From: Eubacteriales Family XIII. Incertae Sedis bacterium
GTDB lineage: Bacteria; Bacillota; Clostridia; Peptostreptococcales; Anaerovoracaceae
Length of the DNA stretch: 25,424 nt
NCBI GenBank assembly: GCA_031283865.1
Contig: JAITAX010000109.1
Coordinates: 1-25,424, forward strand
Direction: 5' to 3'
The translations under genes and the position numbers were made by a program. Positions 7,184-15,015 of the stretch are shown here, piece after piece (the first letter of the stretch is position 1; each line of letters starts with the position of its first letter). The notes under the pieces were generated by a model. The model ran no database searches. It was not told the origin of the DNA and worked only from the letters and a program-made list of their open reading frames with translations.

Positions 7184-8389
7184 ATGAATTTGTGGAATGT
7201 GCTGTTTGGCGCCATGCGCGCGCGCGCGGCGGCGATCTGGACGAAGCTGCGGCTTCTGCTCAATCCCACGTTTTGGTCGACGCGCGGCATCACCTTGGTG
7301 CGCAGCTTCTTCGTTCGCCTGCTCGACGTGCGGCCTCGGCACAAGCGGGACTATTATTCCGTTTTGAACTGGCTCGTCAGCAAGCGTCTGGCTTTCGCGC
7401 TCGTCGTGATATTGGGCGTCGTGAGCCTGTGGTACGTGTTCGCCGTGTCTCCCCTGACCCCGCGCCTCGGCGTGTCCTCCGACGCGACGCCGAGCTATTC
7501 CTACCGCTCTTTCGCGCTGAAATTCTACAAGGGCGACGCGCGCATCTTAGACGCGAACAGGCGGGAAGCCTATGTGGGCGCGGTCAGCGACGGGCGCGCC
7601 AACGGGGAGGGCAAGCTCTTCGACGAGCAGGGCGCGCTGATGTACGCGGGGACGTTCAAGGACAGCATGTACGAGGGGCAGGGAGAAATCTACTATCCGA
7701 GCGGCGCCGTGCAGTACAGGGGTTCCTTTTCCCGCAATCTGTACAACGGCTCGGGTTCGTACTTCCGGCAGGGGGGCGTCTTGGAATACGCGGGTGAATA
7801 CGTCAACGGCACCCGGCAGGGCGAGGGCGCTCTCTACAACGCGAGCGGCAACCCCATCTTTTCGGGCCGGCTGCGGAAGGACCGCATCGTATACGAAGAA
7901 TTTGTCGGCAAGACCGCGCCCGAAGCGGCGGAGATGTACACGGGCCGAAGCATCATATACACCGCCGACGACCTGTACTGCGCGGACCTGCGCGAGATCG
8001 GCGCGGTGTATGCGGCGCGCAGCGGCGCGGACTCGGTGGACGAGGAATGGCGGATAGAGCGGGTCTACGTGCTCTCCGATTCCATCACGCTCGGCGGCAA
8101 GGACTTGCAGTCGACGGACGATGTCGCCGCCGCGCTCGGCGAGCCGACCTACTTCGGCGAAACCTGGCTGACGCTGCCCGACGCCGTGGCCGCCAACCTG
8201 TGCGAGGGGACGGGCCTTGAACCCGTGGATATGGAGTTGCAGCGGGATTTCGAAGACGCTTACACGGTGAGCGCTTACGACGAGAATCGCCAAATGTACA
8301 TATACGTCTTTGAAAACGACGGCTTTGCCTATACGTTTTACTGCGAGAACAGCACTTCGACGGACTTTTTCATGTACAGTGCGGAATAA
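7184..8389 (+). CDS. Membrane-anchored MORN-repeat protein
   Basis: A 401-aa protein. A basic amphipathic N terminus (residues 1-67) is followed by one membrane helix (69-89, LAFALVVILGVVSLWYVF). Residues about 130-229 contain four MORN-type repeats of 23-24 residues plus a partial fifth, each with a YxGxF...GxGxxY pattern (for example YAGTFKDSMYEGQGEIYYP). The C-terminal 170 residues form a mixed alpha/beta domain I do not recognise. By the positive-inside rule the repeats should lie outside the membrane. Bacterial MORN proteins are often binding or scaffold proteins (some are annotated YwqK-like). AAAGGAGG lies 11 nt before the ATG. The gene begins 27 nt after the cyclase-like gene. Confidence 0.82.
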   Translation: MNLWNVLFGAMRARAAAIWTKLRLLLNPTFWSTRGITLVRSFFVRLLDVRPRHKRDYYSVLNWLVSKRLAFALVVILGVVSLWYVFAVSPLTPRLGVSSDATPSYSYRSFALKFYKGDARILDANRREAYVGAVSDGRANGEGKLFDEQGALMYAGTFKDSMYEGQGEIYYPSGAVQYRGSFSRNLYNGSGSYFRQGGVLEYAGEYVNGTRQGEGALYNASGNPIFSGRLRKDRIVYEEFVGKTAPEAAEMYTGRSIIYTADDLYCADLREIGAVYAARSGADSVDEEWRIERVYVLSDSITLGGKDLQSTDDVAAALGEPTYFGETWLTLPDAVAANLCEGTGLEPVDMELQRDFEDAYTVSAYDENRQMYIYVFENDGFAYTFYCENSTSTDFFMYSAE

Positions 8390-8420
8390 AACCGCGAGTG
8401 AAAGGAAAGGGGGAAGCAAG

Positions 8421-10439
8421 GTGAAAAAACGGTTTTGCACGGCAGCGCTCTGTGTCGCGCTCTGCGCTGCCCTGCTCCCGACCGCTTTCTTTCCCGCGCG
8501 GGCAGCCGCGGCCTCGGCGCCGAAGATCTTCGTTCTGGAGCAGGCGCAAAACCTCGGCGTGGCCGCCGACAACGCCATCCGCAAGAAGAACAGCGAAATC
8601 GTGCTGAAAGGCATCAAGTATACCGAGGCGGTTGCGGGCGCGCGCGCCAAGGCGAAGAACCTGTCCACCTTTCGCTGGACGCCGCTGCTCAAGTTCAAGT
8701 TCCCGGAGCCGTTTGACCTCACGCTGGATTACGACCTCACGGTGAAGCCGCTCACGCTCCAGATCGAGATTACCACGCTCAATCACGAAAAGGCCGATTT
8801 GGTCTATGAGGCCAAACGCAAGATTGCCAAGCTTTTTACAAGGGTTTACGTCGGGCAGGAAACCGTCTCTTTCGTCGAGGCCAAGCTTGCCGCCGCCGAA
8901 ACGGATTTGCGCCGCAACGAGGCGCGGCTGATTCTCGGCAAGGCCAAGAAAGCAGACGTGGATCGTCTCGCAAAATCCGTCGAAGCGCTGCGCGCGTCGC
9001 TGTCGCTCGCCATGCGCAGCTTTGAAACCGACAAGAAAGATCTTACCGATCTGATTAAGCTCGACGTTACGACGGGCTACGTGTTCATGAACCCGCTGAA
9101 GACGGCGAACATCACGCGCGAACAACTGGCGTCGCTGCTCGCTTTCACGCTGCAAAACGACCACATCTACTATGCCGCGCGCATGGACGAGTCCGTGGCG
9201 CGCATCAATCTGGACAGCTACGAAAACCTGTTCCGCAGGCAGTACGGCGGCAAGGTGAACGCGATTTCGCCCTACCTGAATCAGGCGCGCAACGGCAACG
9301 ACATCGACACGGGGTCTTTCAGGGCGGCTTACGACAGCATGACCGTGAACCTCGACAGCCCCTGGGCCGGAAAGAAGCGCATCCTGTTCTTCTCTTTCTC
9401 GCGCGAATGGTTCAAGGGCGCCGTGGACGGCACGCGCTACATCGAGGACGAGATCTACGCGCTCTACACCGCCGCGCTCGACTATCTCTCGGCGCGCAAG
9501 GACAGGGAAACGGCGGAGCGGGATCTTCGCAAGGAGGTCGCATCCTCCTATGAGGCGCTCGTGACGGCGAAGAACGCCGCAGACGCGCTCATCGCTTCCG
9601 TGGCGGAAGCGAAGACGGCGCTGAACCGTCTGGTGGAGTTGAACAAGCTCGGCAAGGCGGATTTCACGGAGGTCGCGGACAAACAGGCGGATTATCAGGA
9701 TTTGCAGACGGAGGCGGTCGAAGCGCTTGCGGCGTACAACGAACTGCTCTTCGATTTTGACAGGCTGACCTGCGGCGCCGTTTCGAAGCTCCTCGTCGGG
9801 GCGGGGCTGGAAACCGACGCGGGCATGAGCGGGATCAGCCGCGCGGACAAAGCCACCTATCACATCTACGCGGACGTGGCCGACAAGGTGTTCGCCTTTG
9901 GGGTGCAGATCCCGGAGGACTACGAACCCGAAATTGACGCTTTCGAGATTTGGTACGACGGCGTGCGAATCGGCGAGCGCACGCCTGTCGAGAAAGAACT
10001 GCGGCATCTCACGCTCGATTACGGCGCGGACAACCGCTTGACGGTCAGACTGTACAATGGGGATGAATACGTCGACGAATGCGAGATCGACACCACGACG
10101 CCGAGCGACGTGCTGGAGCTGCACGGCGCCGTGGCTGAAAGCGCGCAGGACCGGGTTGTGGGCAGCTACGCGGTCGACATCAGCAGGGCGACCGGCACGG
10201 TTGCGATTACGCTTGCGATGAACGAGCGGGAGTCGGCCGCGTTTTACCGGCTGTCCGCGGACGGCGGGGCGCTGCTGAAAGATGACCTCATTCCGATCTC
10301 TCAGCCGTTTAAGTACCTGTCGCTTTTGTCGCTCGGCATCACCGATGTGCGCGCGGAGCTGTTTGACAGCGCGCGCAGGCCGCTCTACACGGCGCGATTC
10401 GAACCGAGCACGATGAGCCTGTGCGTCCCCGAGCAGTAG
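8421..10439 (+). CDS. Secreted TolC-fold (outer membrane efflux-like) protein with extra C-terminal beta region
   Basis: A 672-aa protein. A clear signal peptide (about residues 1-30, CTAALCVALCAALLPTAFFP then ARAAAA) is followed by two TolC-type repeats. Each has long helices flanking a short strand-rich stretch (for example TPLLKFKFPEPFDLTLDYDL). The helix-helix turns carry the TolC hallmark LGKAKKADVDRL (around 170) and LGKADFTEVADKQADYQDL (around 410). Residues about 455-672 are an added beta-rich part that TolC lacks. GTG at 8421 is taken as the start: it directly precedes the signal peptide and follows AGGGGGAAG. The TolC fold implies a trimeric tunnel, normally in an outer membrane. 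Whether this organism has one is not shown here. Its place inside a CIS operon is unusual. Confidence 0.8.
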   Translation: MKKRFCTAALCVALCAALLPTAFFPARAAAASAPKIFVLEQAQNLGVAADNAIRKKNSEIVLKGIKYTEAVAGARAKAKNLSTFRWTPLLKFKFPEPFDLTLDYDLTVKPLTLQIEITTLNHEKADLVYEAKRKIAKLFTRVYVGQETVSFVEAKLAAAETDLRRNEARLILGKAKKADVDRLAKSVEALRASLSLAMRSFETDKKDLTDLIKLDVTTGYVFMNPLKTANITREQLASLLAFTLQNDHIYYAARMDESVARINLDSYENLFRRQYGGKVNAISPYLNQARNGNDIDTGSFRAAYDSMTVNLDSPWAGKKRILFFSFSREWFKGAVDGTRYIEDEIYALYTAALDYLSARKDRETAERDLRKEVASSYEALVTAKNAADALIASVAEAKTALNRLVELNKLGKADFTEVADKQADYQDLQTEAVEALAAYNELLFDFDRLTCGAVSKLLVGAGLETDAGMSGISRADKATYHIYADVADKVFAFGVQIPEDYEPEIDAFEIWYDGVRIGERTPVEKELRHLTLDYGADNRLTVRLYNGDEYVDECEIDTTTPSDVLELHGAVAESAQDRVVGSYAVDISRATGTVAITLAMNERESAAFYRLSADGGALLKDDLIPISQPFKYLSLLSLGITDVRAELFDSARRPLYTARFEPSTMSLCVPEQ

Positions 10440-10459
10440 ACGCGCGAAAGGAGAGGACA

Positions 10460-13114
10460 GTGTCGAAATCTGTCAGAACAGCAATCATAGCGATTCCGCT
10501 CGTCTTGGGCCTGACGGCAATGGGTGTCCTGCTGTCGAGCGCCGTCTGGGACGAGAGCACGGCTGTGCATATAGACCCGAGCGGCATAGAAAATTCAACG
10601 CTGATCGTCGGCACGCATCTGATTCACCTCAGCGCGATGACGGATACGCTCTACAGCACGGCGCAGAACTCCGCCGACGCGTCGGGTCAGGGCAACATCT
10701 ACTACAAGAGCGAGCTTGCGAACGGCGTGTGGTTCGACATCACGTCGGCGCGGACCCTCGAAGAGATCACGAACGACGGGATGCCCGTCTCGAACGACGT
10801 GATTGCCGCGCTTTTCCTCACGCACCACACGCGGTCCGACGGGATCACCTACGATCTGCGCACGAACAGGCCCGTCAGCATATTTGATCTGTATTCGCCC
10901 TACGATCTGGAATCCATGGAGGAGCTGTTTCCGCTGAAAACGCAGTACGACACGATGCGCGAGCTGCAGGCGGGGAGCGAAGCGGGCGATAGGTATATTG
11001 AGATGGTCGCCGCTTTCTTCCGGACCGACACGCGCACGGCTTCCTCGAACGCCACAGACGTTTCCCTCGGCGCGCTGCAATCCTATTACAACGTGCTCGC
11101 GGCGAACGACGGCGCCGCCGCCGAGATGGAGACCGTACTCGGCGTGATGGACGCCCTCGACGCGAAGCGGCGCGCGGAGGTCTTCGATATCGTGTCCGCA
11201 GCCTTAGAATCCCTCGCGGCGGCGCTGCAAACGGTCGTCGACATCCCCCCGGACGAGGACGATGAGAACGACGAGGGTACGCCGGGCAGCAGCGCGGACG
11301 CCAACCTGCAAGGGGCCGTCGGCGACAGCCTTGCTAACGTGACGGCTTCGGCTGACGCGTACAGGGCGAAGATGCTCGACAAGGGCGTGACCGTGCTGTC
11401 GGAAGCGCGCTATAACGCGTGCCTCAAGCTGATCGGCGACGCCGAAGCGAACAACCACGCCGCCTGCGACGGCGACGTCGCGGACATCCTCGGCTTCGAC
11501 AACATACGGGACGGCAATGTCGTCAACAGGACCGGGGAGCACGCCCTGCTCGACAGCCGGCTGCTGCCGGCGGCGACGCAGAAATACACGGGCGGGCTGT
11601 TCGCCGGCGACAACGCGGAGTACAAGGCCGCAGAGGCGCAGAACGCGGCTTCCGCGCTCAAGAACGGCATCATAAAGAAAGCGCGCAATCAGTTGACGAT
11701 ATACCGCAGCGAGCTGGAGTCCTTTCTCAACGCCGCCGTTCTCCGGCTCGACGGAGAGGCCGGCCTCGCTTTCCTCGACGGCCGGCTCGCGGAAGCGGAG
11801 GGCTATACGCTGGGCGTACCCCGCGACGCTTTCTCCTCCGCCGCGGATGAGTCGATCGAAGCGCACATCGACTTTTTGACGCGGCTCCGGCGCAGCGTCG
11901 AGCTGGGGCTCGGCGGCAATGCGACGGACAAGCTGCTGGCCGAGAAGAGCGGCTTGCAGACGGAACTCTTGTCCGCGCTGGACAGCAACGATTTGGCTGC
12001 CGCAAAGGCGATCCGCGACGAGATTGCGGCGCTCGACGCGCAGCTCGCGGATATGCCGGCCGGCAGCGGCACAGCCGCCGCAGAGGCGGCGCAGGATTTG
12101 ACATCGTCCATAAAGCAGAGCATGGAGTCGGGGGACGGTTCGAGCGATATCGCGGCAAACGTCAACGCGCTGGGCGGGCTTTTGTCCTCGAACTACGCCG
12201 CCGTATTCCCGATGCTGGAGGAGCTGCACGCCGGCATGGCCGAAAAGCGCGGTCTTGACGGCGATACCTCTTACGACGACGCGATCAGCGCAATCGAAAC
12301 GCTGATGCTGGACAACCGGGACGCGTACAATCGCGCAACGGCCGCGGGTCTGTCCTCGGATGAGGCCCTGTCCGTCGCCGACGCGTATTTCAGCGGCGAC
12401 AACGCGGGCGCGCTGCTCTTCGACGAAGGCTTGCTCGGCGGCGCGGCGGGTCTCGGCGGCGGCGCAGCGGGTCTCGGCGGCGGCACGACCGGCGCGGGGA
12501 TTTCGGGCGGCGCGGGCGGATTGGGCAGACCCGGCGGCGCGACCGGCGCGACCGGCGCGAACCTCGCGGGGAACGTCACGGGCGGCACGGGCCGCGCGGA
12601 CGTTGCGAGCCTGAACGACGACGAAAAGAACGCCGTGTTGATTCTGGCGCTCAACGAATACGCGGCGAATCTGGGCGACGAATCGCTGAACGGACTTATG
12701 CGGGCTAAGGCGAATGAGATGTTTGCCGCAGACAGTCCCCTGCTCTTCGGTACGCTGCGGGATTCCGTTTCGCTGTATATGCCCGCGCGCGCCGTGGCGG
12801 AGTACGCGAAGCTGCGCTACGTGTGGAACGAGAATCTGAACGGCGGCGCGCTGGCGCGCGGCGGAAGCTATCGCTTCTACACGGTGTATTCCGCCGAAAT
12901 CGTAACGGGCAAGGCCGCGGTCGATGCGGAGTATATGACTTATCCCGCGGCATACGACGGGGAGATGTATCTGCCTACCGACCACACCTATGACGCTTTC
13001 GGGCTTTGGTGCGAAACCATCCCGGGGACGGCGTTTTCGATGCTGGTCTCCGAGAAGATCAGCAACTGCGTTGCGGAGCTGTTGAGCCGTCTGCTCGGCG
13101 CCGCCGCAGCCTGA
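10460..13114 (+). CDS. Large membrane-anchored protein with Gly-rich collagen-like linker
   Basis: An 884-aa protein of no family I recognise. Residues 7-27 (AIIAIPLVLGLTAMGVLLSS) form an N-terminal membrane anchor or uncleaved signal. The long middle is mostly helical with Ala/Asp/Glu-rich segments. Around 655-715 there is a low-complexity linker of GGAAGLGG repeats and GATGATGAN triplets, reminiscent of collagen-like Gly-X-Y. A C-terminal domain of about 165 residues with many aromatic residues follows. GTG at 10460 is the likely start, with AAGGAG 6 nt upstream and only 20 nt after the TolC-like gene. The bulk of the protein should be extracytoplasmic. A structural or surface role is inferred only from topology and context. 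Confidence 0.72.
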   Translation: MSKSVRTAIIAIPLVLGLTAMGVLLSSAVWDESTAVHIDPSGIENSTLIVGTHLIHLSAMTDTLYSTAQNSADASGQGNIYYKSELANGVWFDITSARTLEEITNDGMPVSNDVIAALFLTHHTRSDGITYDLRTNRPVSIFDLYSPYDLESMEELFPLKTQYDTMRELQAGSEAGDRYIEMVAAFFRTDTRTASSNATDVSLGALQSYYNVLAANDGAAAEMETVLGVMDALDAKRRAEVFDIVSAALESLAAALQTVVDIPPDEDDENDEGTPGSSADANLQGAVGDSLANVTASADAYRAKMLDKGVTVLSEARYNACLKLIGDAEANNHAACDGDVADILGFDNIRDGNVVNRTGEHALLDSRLLPAATQKYTGGLFAGDNAEYKAAEAQNAASALKNGIIKKARNQLTIYRSELESFLNAAVLRLDGEAGLAFLDGRLAEAEGYTLGVPRDAFSSAADESIEAHIDFLTRLRRSVELGLGGNATDKLLAEKSGLQTELLSALDSNDLAAAKAIRDEIAALDAQLADMPAGSGTAAAEAAQDLTSSIKQSMESGDGSSDIAANVNALGGLLSSNYAAVFPMLEELHAGMAEKRGLDGDTSYDDAISAIETLMLDNRDAYNRATAAGLSSDEALSVADAYFSGDNAGALLFDEGLLGGAAGLGGGAAGLGGGTTGAGISGGAGGLGRPGGATGATGANLAGNVTGGTGRADVASLNDDEKNAVLILALNEYAANLGDESLNGLMRAKANEMFAADSPLLFGTLRDSVSLYMPARAVAEYAKLRYVWNENLNGGALARGGSYRFYTVYSAEIVTGKAAVDAEYMTYPAAYDGEMYLPTDHTYDAFGLWCETIPGTAFSMLVSEKISNCVAELLSRLLGAAAA

Positions 13115-13145
13115 CGGGCAAAGCCGACAGATAAAGGAGAGAATT

Positions 13146-13736
13146 TTGGCCGATTATCCCATTATTTCTGATATCAGCGCGCACATCGTGCGAATGCTCC
13201 GCGAGAAGATGTGCCCGGAGCCGATTCCGTCACCGAACAACATCGAGGTGTCGTCGCCCGCGGAGCAGGACGTCGATTACATCCTCGGGCTCTACCTGTA
13301 CGATCTCCGCGAGGAGGGCGAAATCGCCTCGACCTCCATCAGGGTGGGGAGAACGCGCCTGAAAAGGCCGCCCAAACCCTACAGCCTGTACTACATGCTC
13401 TTCATCAACGGGTCGTCGCAGATGGGGCTAAAGGCGCACGACGTACAGAAGATCATCGGGCGGGCGGCCCAAATCGTGAACGACGGAAACGCGATTTTTC
13501 CGAATCGGCTGCAAACCTGGTTGGAGGCCGAAGAAGCCCCCGTCATTCTGTCGCCCGCGAAGATCAGCCTGGAGGAGAAAGTGCGCGTATGGTCGGCCAT
13601 AAACAAACCCTATCAGGTCAGCCTGTTCTACAAGGCGGCGCCGGTGTTTCTCTCCAGCGAAATCGTTGTGGAAGAAACGCTCGTCCGGGAAGCGCAGTTC
13701 AAAATCGTCGCCGCCGGCGAAGAGGACGCGTGACGC
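13146..13736 (+). CDS. CIS tail cap/terminator protein, DUF4255 (Pvc16/Afp16-like)
   Basis: A 195-aa protein of usual length for the DUF4255 (Pvc16 N-terminal) family, whose members cap the tube and sheath of eCIS particles. Seen: the N-terminal SDISAHIVRMLREKM, LGLYLYDLREEGEI, and PPKPYSLYYMLFINGSSQ, which matches the family's P-x-x-L-xx-LYYLL-type motif. The start is TTG at 13146 with AAAGGAG about 6 nt upstream; no ATG fits. It opens the structural half of the operon 31 nt after the Gly-rich protein. Confidence 0.9.
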
Positions 13737-13786
13737 GCGCAAGACCCGTTTCATCGGTATTTGCCGGAAAGGAGCAGTGAGCAATC

Positions 13787-14566
13787 ATGTCTTCTGTAAT
13801 TACGCACAAACTCGCTTTGGCGCTCAAGCTTTCGGATGCGATTGACGGCCGGAATATAAAAGCAGATCTCCGCTTCTTCGTCGGCGGAAAGGCGTCCTTG
13901 CCCAAACCCAGGCCCGGCGGGTATTTCATCTTCATGGAGGACGCCCTGCCCGAAACGCATTTTGACTTGGAGGTTCGCGCGTCCGGCTACGTGCCGACGA
14001 AGAAGCGCGTGCTGCTCGAAGCGCCGGGCATCGGTCCGCCGCTGCTGCGCATCGAGATGATCCCACAGGAAAATCCGATTGGGAACACGGCCTACAAAAC
14101 GCTCTCCGGGACGCGAAAAGGGCTTGCGGCAATCGACGCGGCAAGGCCGGAAAAAAATTCGTGCTTCGCAAGGACTTTCGACGCGAGAAAGAGGCTGCTC
14201 ACCGTGTACAATCCGTATCGGATCGAATTTGACAGGGCGCGCTACGCCCTCATCGCCCCGGACGGACTGTCCTACGAAAGCTTTGCCGTCGAATCGCGCG
14301 TTTCAGACGAAGCGTTCACGATAGATCATCCGTTTGTTTCAACTGTTTCCGCGGATCTCCCGATTGTCCCCGTCGTCGCCGGCTGTGTCGACGCGGCCGG
14401 CGCCTACCTGCTGCGCGTGCCGGATGACGGCGCCGGCAAAGGCTGGATCGTGCGCTTCACGGAGGAGACAGGGGAGCGTTTCGAACCCGTGGATTTCGAC
14501 GGGCCGAAAATCGCACAGCTCGCCGAGGCGCCGCGCAAGGCGAGCGAAAAAGGAAAGAAGAACTAA
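13787..14566 (+). CDS. CIS-associated protein of unknown function with beta-sandwich-like N terminus
   Basis: A 259-aa soluble protein between the cap and the PAAR-like gene. The first 90 residues alternate strand-like segments with a Pro-rich KPRPGGYFIF motif and ASGYVPTKKRV. This resembles the prealbumin-like or carboxypeptidase-regulatory beta sandwich used as an adhesion or spacer domain. The remainder is mixed and ends in a basic Lys-rich tail (RKASEKGKKN). No signal peptide or membrane helix. AAAGGAG lies 12 nt before the ATG. Its position, 11 nt before the tip gene and overlapping the tip's Shine-Dalgarno, hints at a partner of the tip or a cargo adaptor, but this is a guess. Confidence 0.75.
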   Translation: MSSVITHKLALALKLSDAIDGRNIKADLRFFVGGKASLPKPRPGGYFIFMEDALPETHFDLEVRASGYVPTKKRVLLEAPGIGPPLLRIEMIPQENPIGNTAYKTLSGTRKGLAAIDAARPEKNSCFARTFDARKRLLTVYNPYRIEFDRARYALIAPDGLSYESFAVESRVSDEAFTIDHPFVSTVSADLPIVPVVAGCVDAAGAYLLRVPDDGAGKGWIVRFTEETGERFEPVDFDGPKIAQLAEAPRKASEKGKKN

Positions 14567-14577
14567 AGGAGGGAAAC

Positions 14578-14961
14578 ATGGCAATCGCCGTTGTCTCGGG
14601 CGCGACCTACCTGTGCAGCTTCGGAACGTCGCCCGGAACCCTGAACGCCACGTCGCAGGCAGCCGTCATGATCTCCGGAATACCGGCGGCCACGGTCATG
14701 GATGTGGCGCCGATGTCCGCGATTTCCCCCTGCGGCATGTGTACGACCGTATCAAACCCAACGGTCGCCGCCGCGACGGCGGCAGCCTTGGGCGTCCTAA
14801 CTCCGCAGCCCTGCATCCCCGCTCCCGTGGGTACGTGGCTCGGAGGGAAAAGTCCCATGATCTCAGGCAAACCCGGATTGGCGAACGACGCCAAGCTGCT
14901 GTGCGCTTACGGCGGTTCGCTCGGCATCGTTTCACCCGGACAAACAAAGGTCATCTTTTAG
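14578..14961 (+). CDS. PAAR-like spike tip protein (DUF4280)
   Basis: A 127-aa protein of the DUF4280 PAAR-like family, which forms the sharp tip that caps the spike of contractile systems. Visible landmarks are LCSFGTSPGTLNATS near the start, a central MSAISPCGMCTTVSNP block, TPQPCIPAPVGTW, and the closing LLCAYGGSLGIVSPGQT. Five cysteines (residues 12, 50, 53, 77 and 102) sit in the family's conserved spots and may bind a metal. AAAGGAGGG precedes the ATG at good spacing. No toxin domain is fused to it. Confidence 0.92.
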   Translation: MAIAVVSGATYLCSFGTSPGTLNATSQAAVMISGIPAATVMDVAPMSAISPCGMCTTVSNPTVAAATAAALGVLTPQPCIPAPVGTWLGGKSPMISGKPGLANDAKLLCAYGGSLGIVSPGQTKVIF

Positions 14962-14971
14962 CTAAAGCATG

Positions 14972-15015
14972 AAAGGAGGATGGTTTAAAGCCGACAGGCA
15001 ATAAACCGGAAAATT
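14972..15015 (+). promoter_or_regulatory. Leader of the sheath gene with a displaced strong Shine-Dalgarno
   Basis: AAAGGAGG (14972-14979) is an excellent ribosome-binding sequence but lies 36 nt before the sheath ATG (15016). It abuts a two-codon reading frame, ATG GTT TAA (14980-14988). Next to the sheath ATG only CGGAAAA is present. In the sheath frame an upstream TAA at 14986 excludes a longer start with a standard codon. The strong site may act as a standby or coupling site. Confidence 0.4.
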
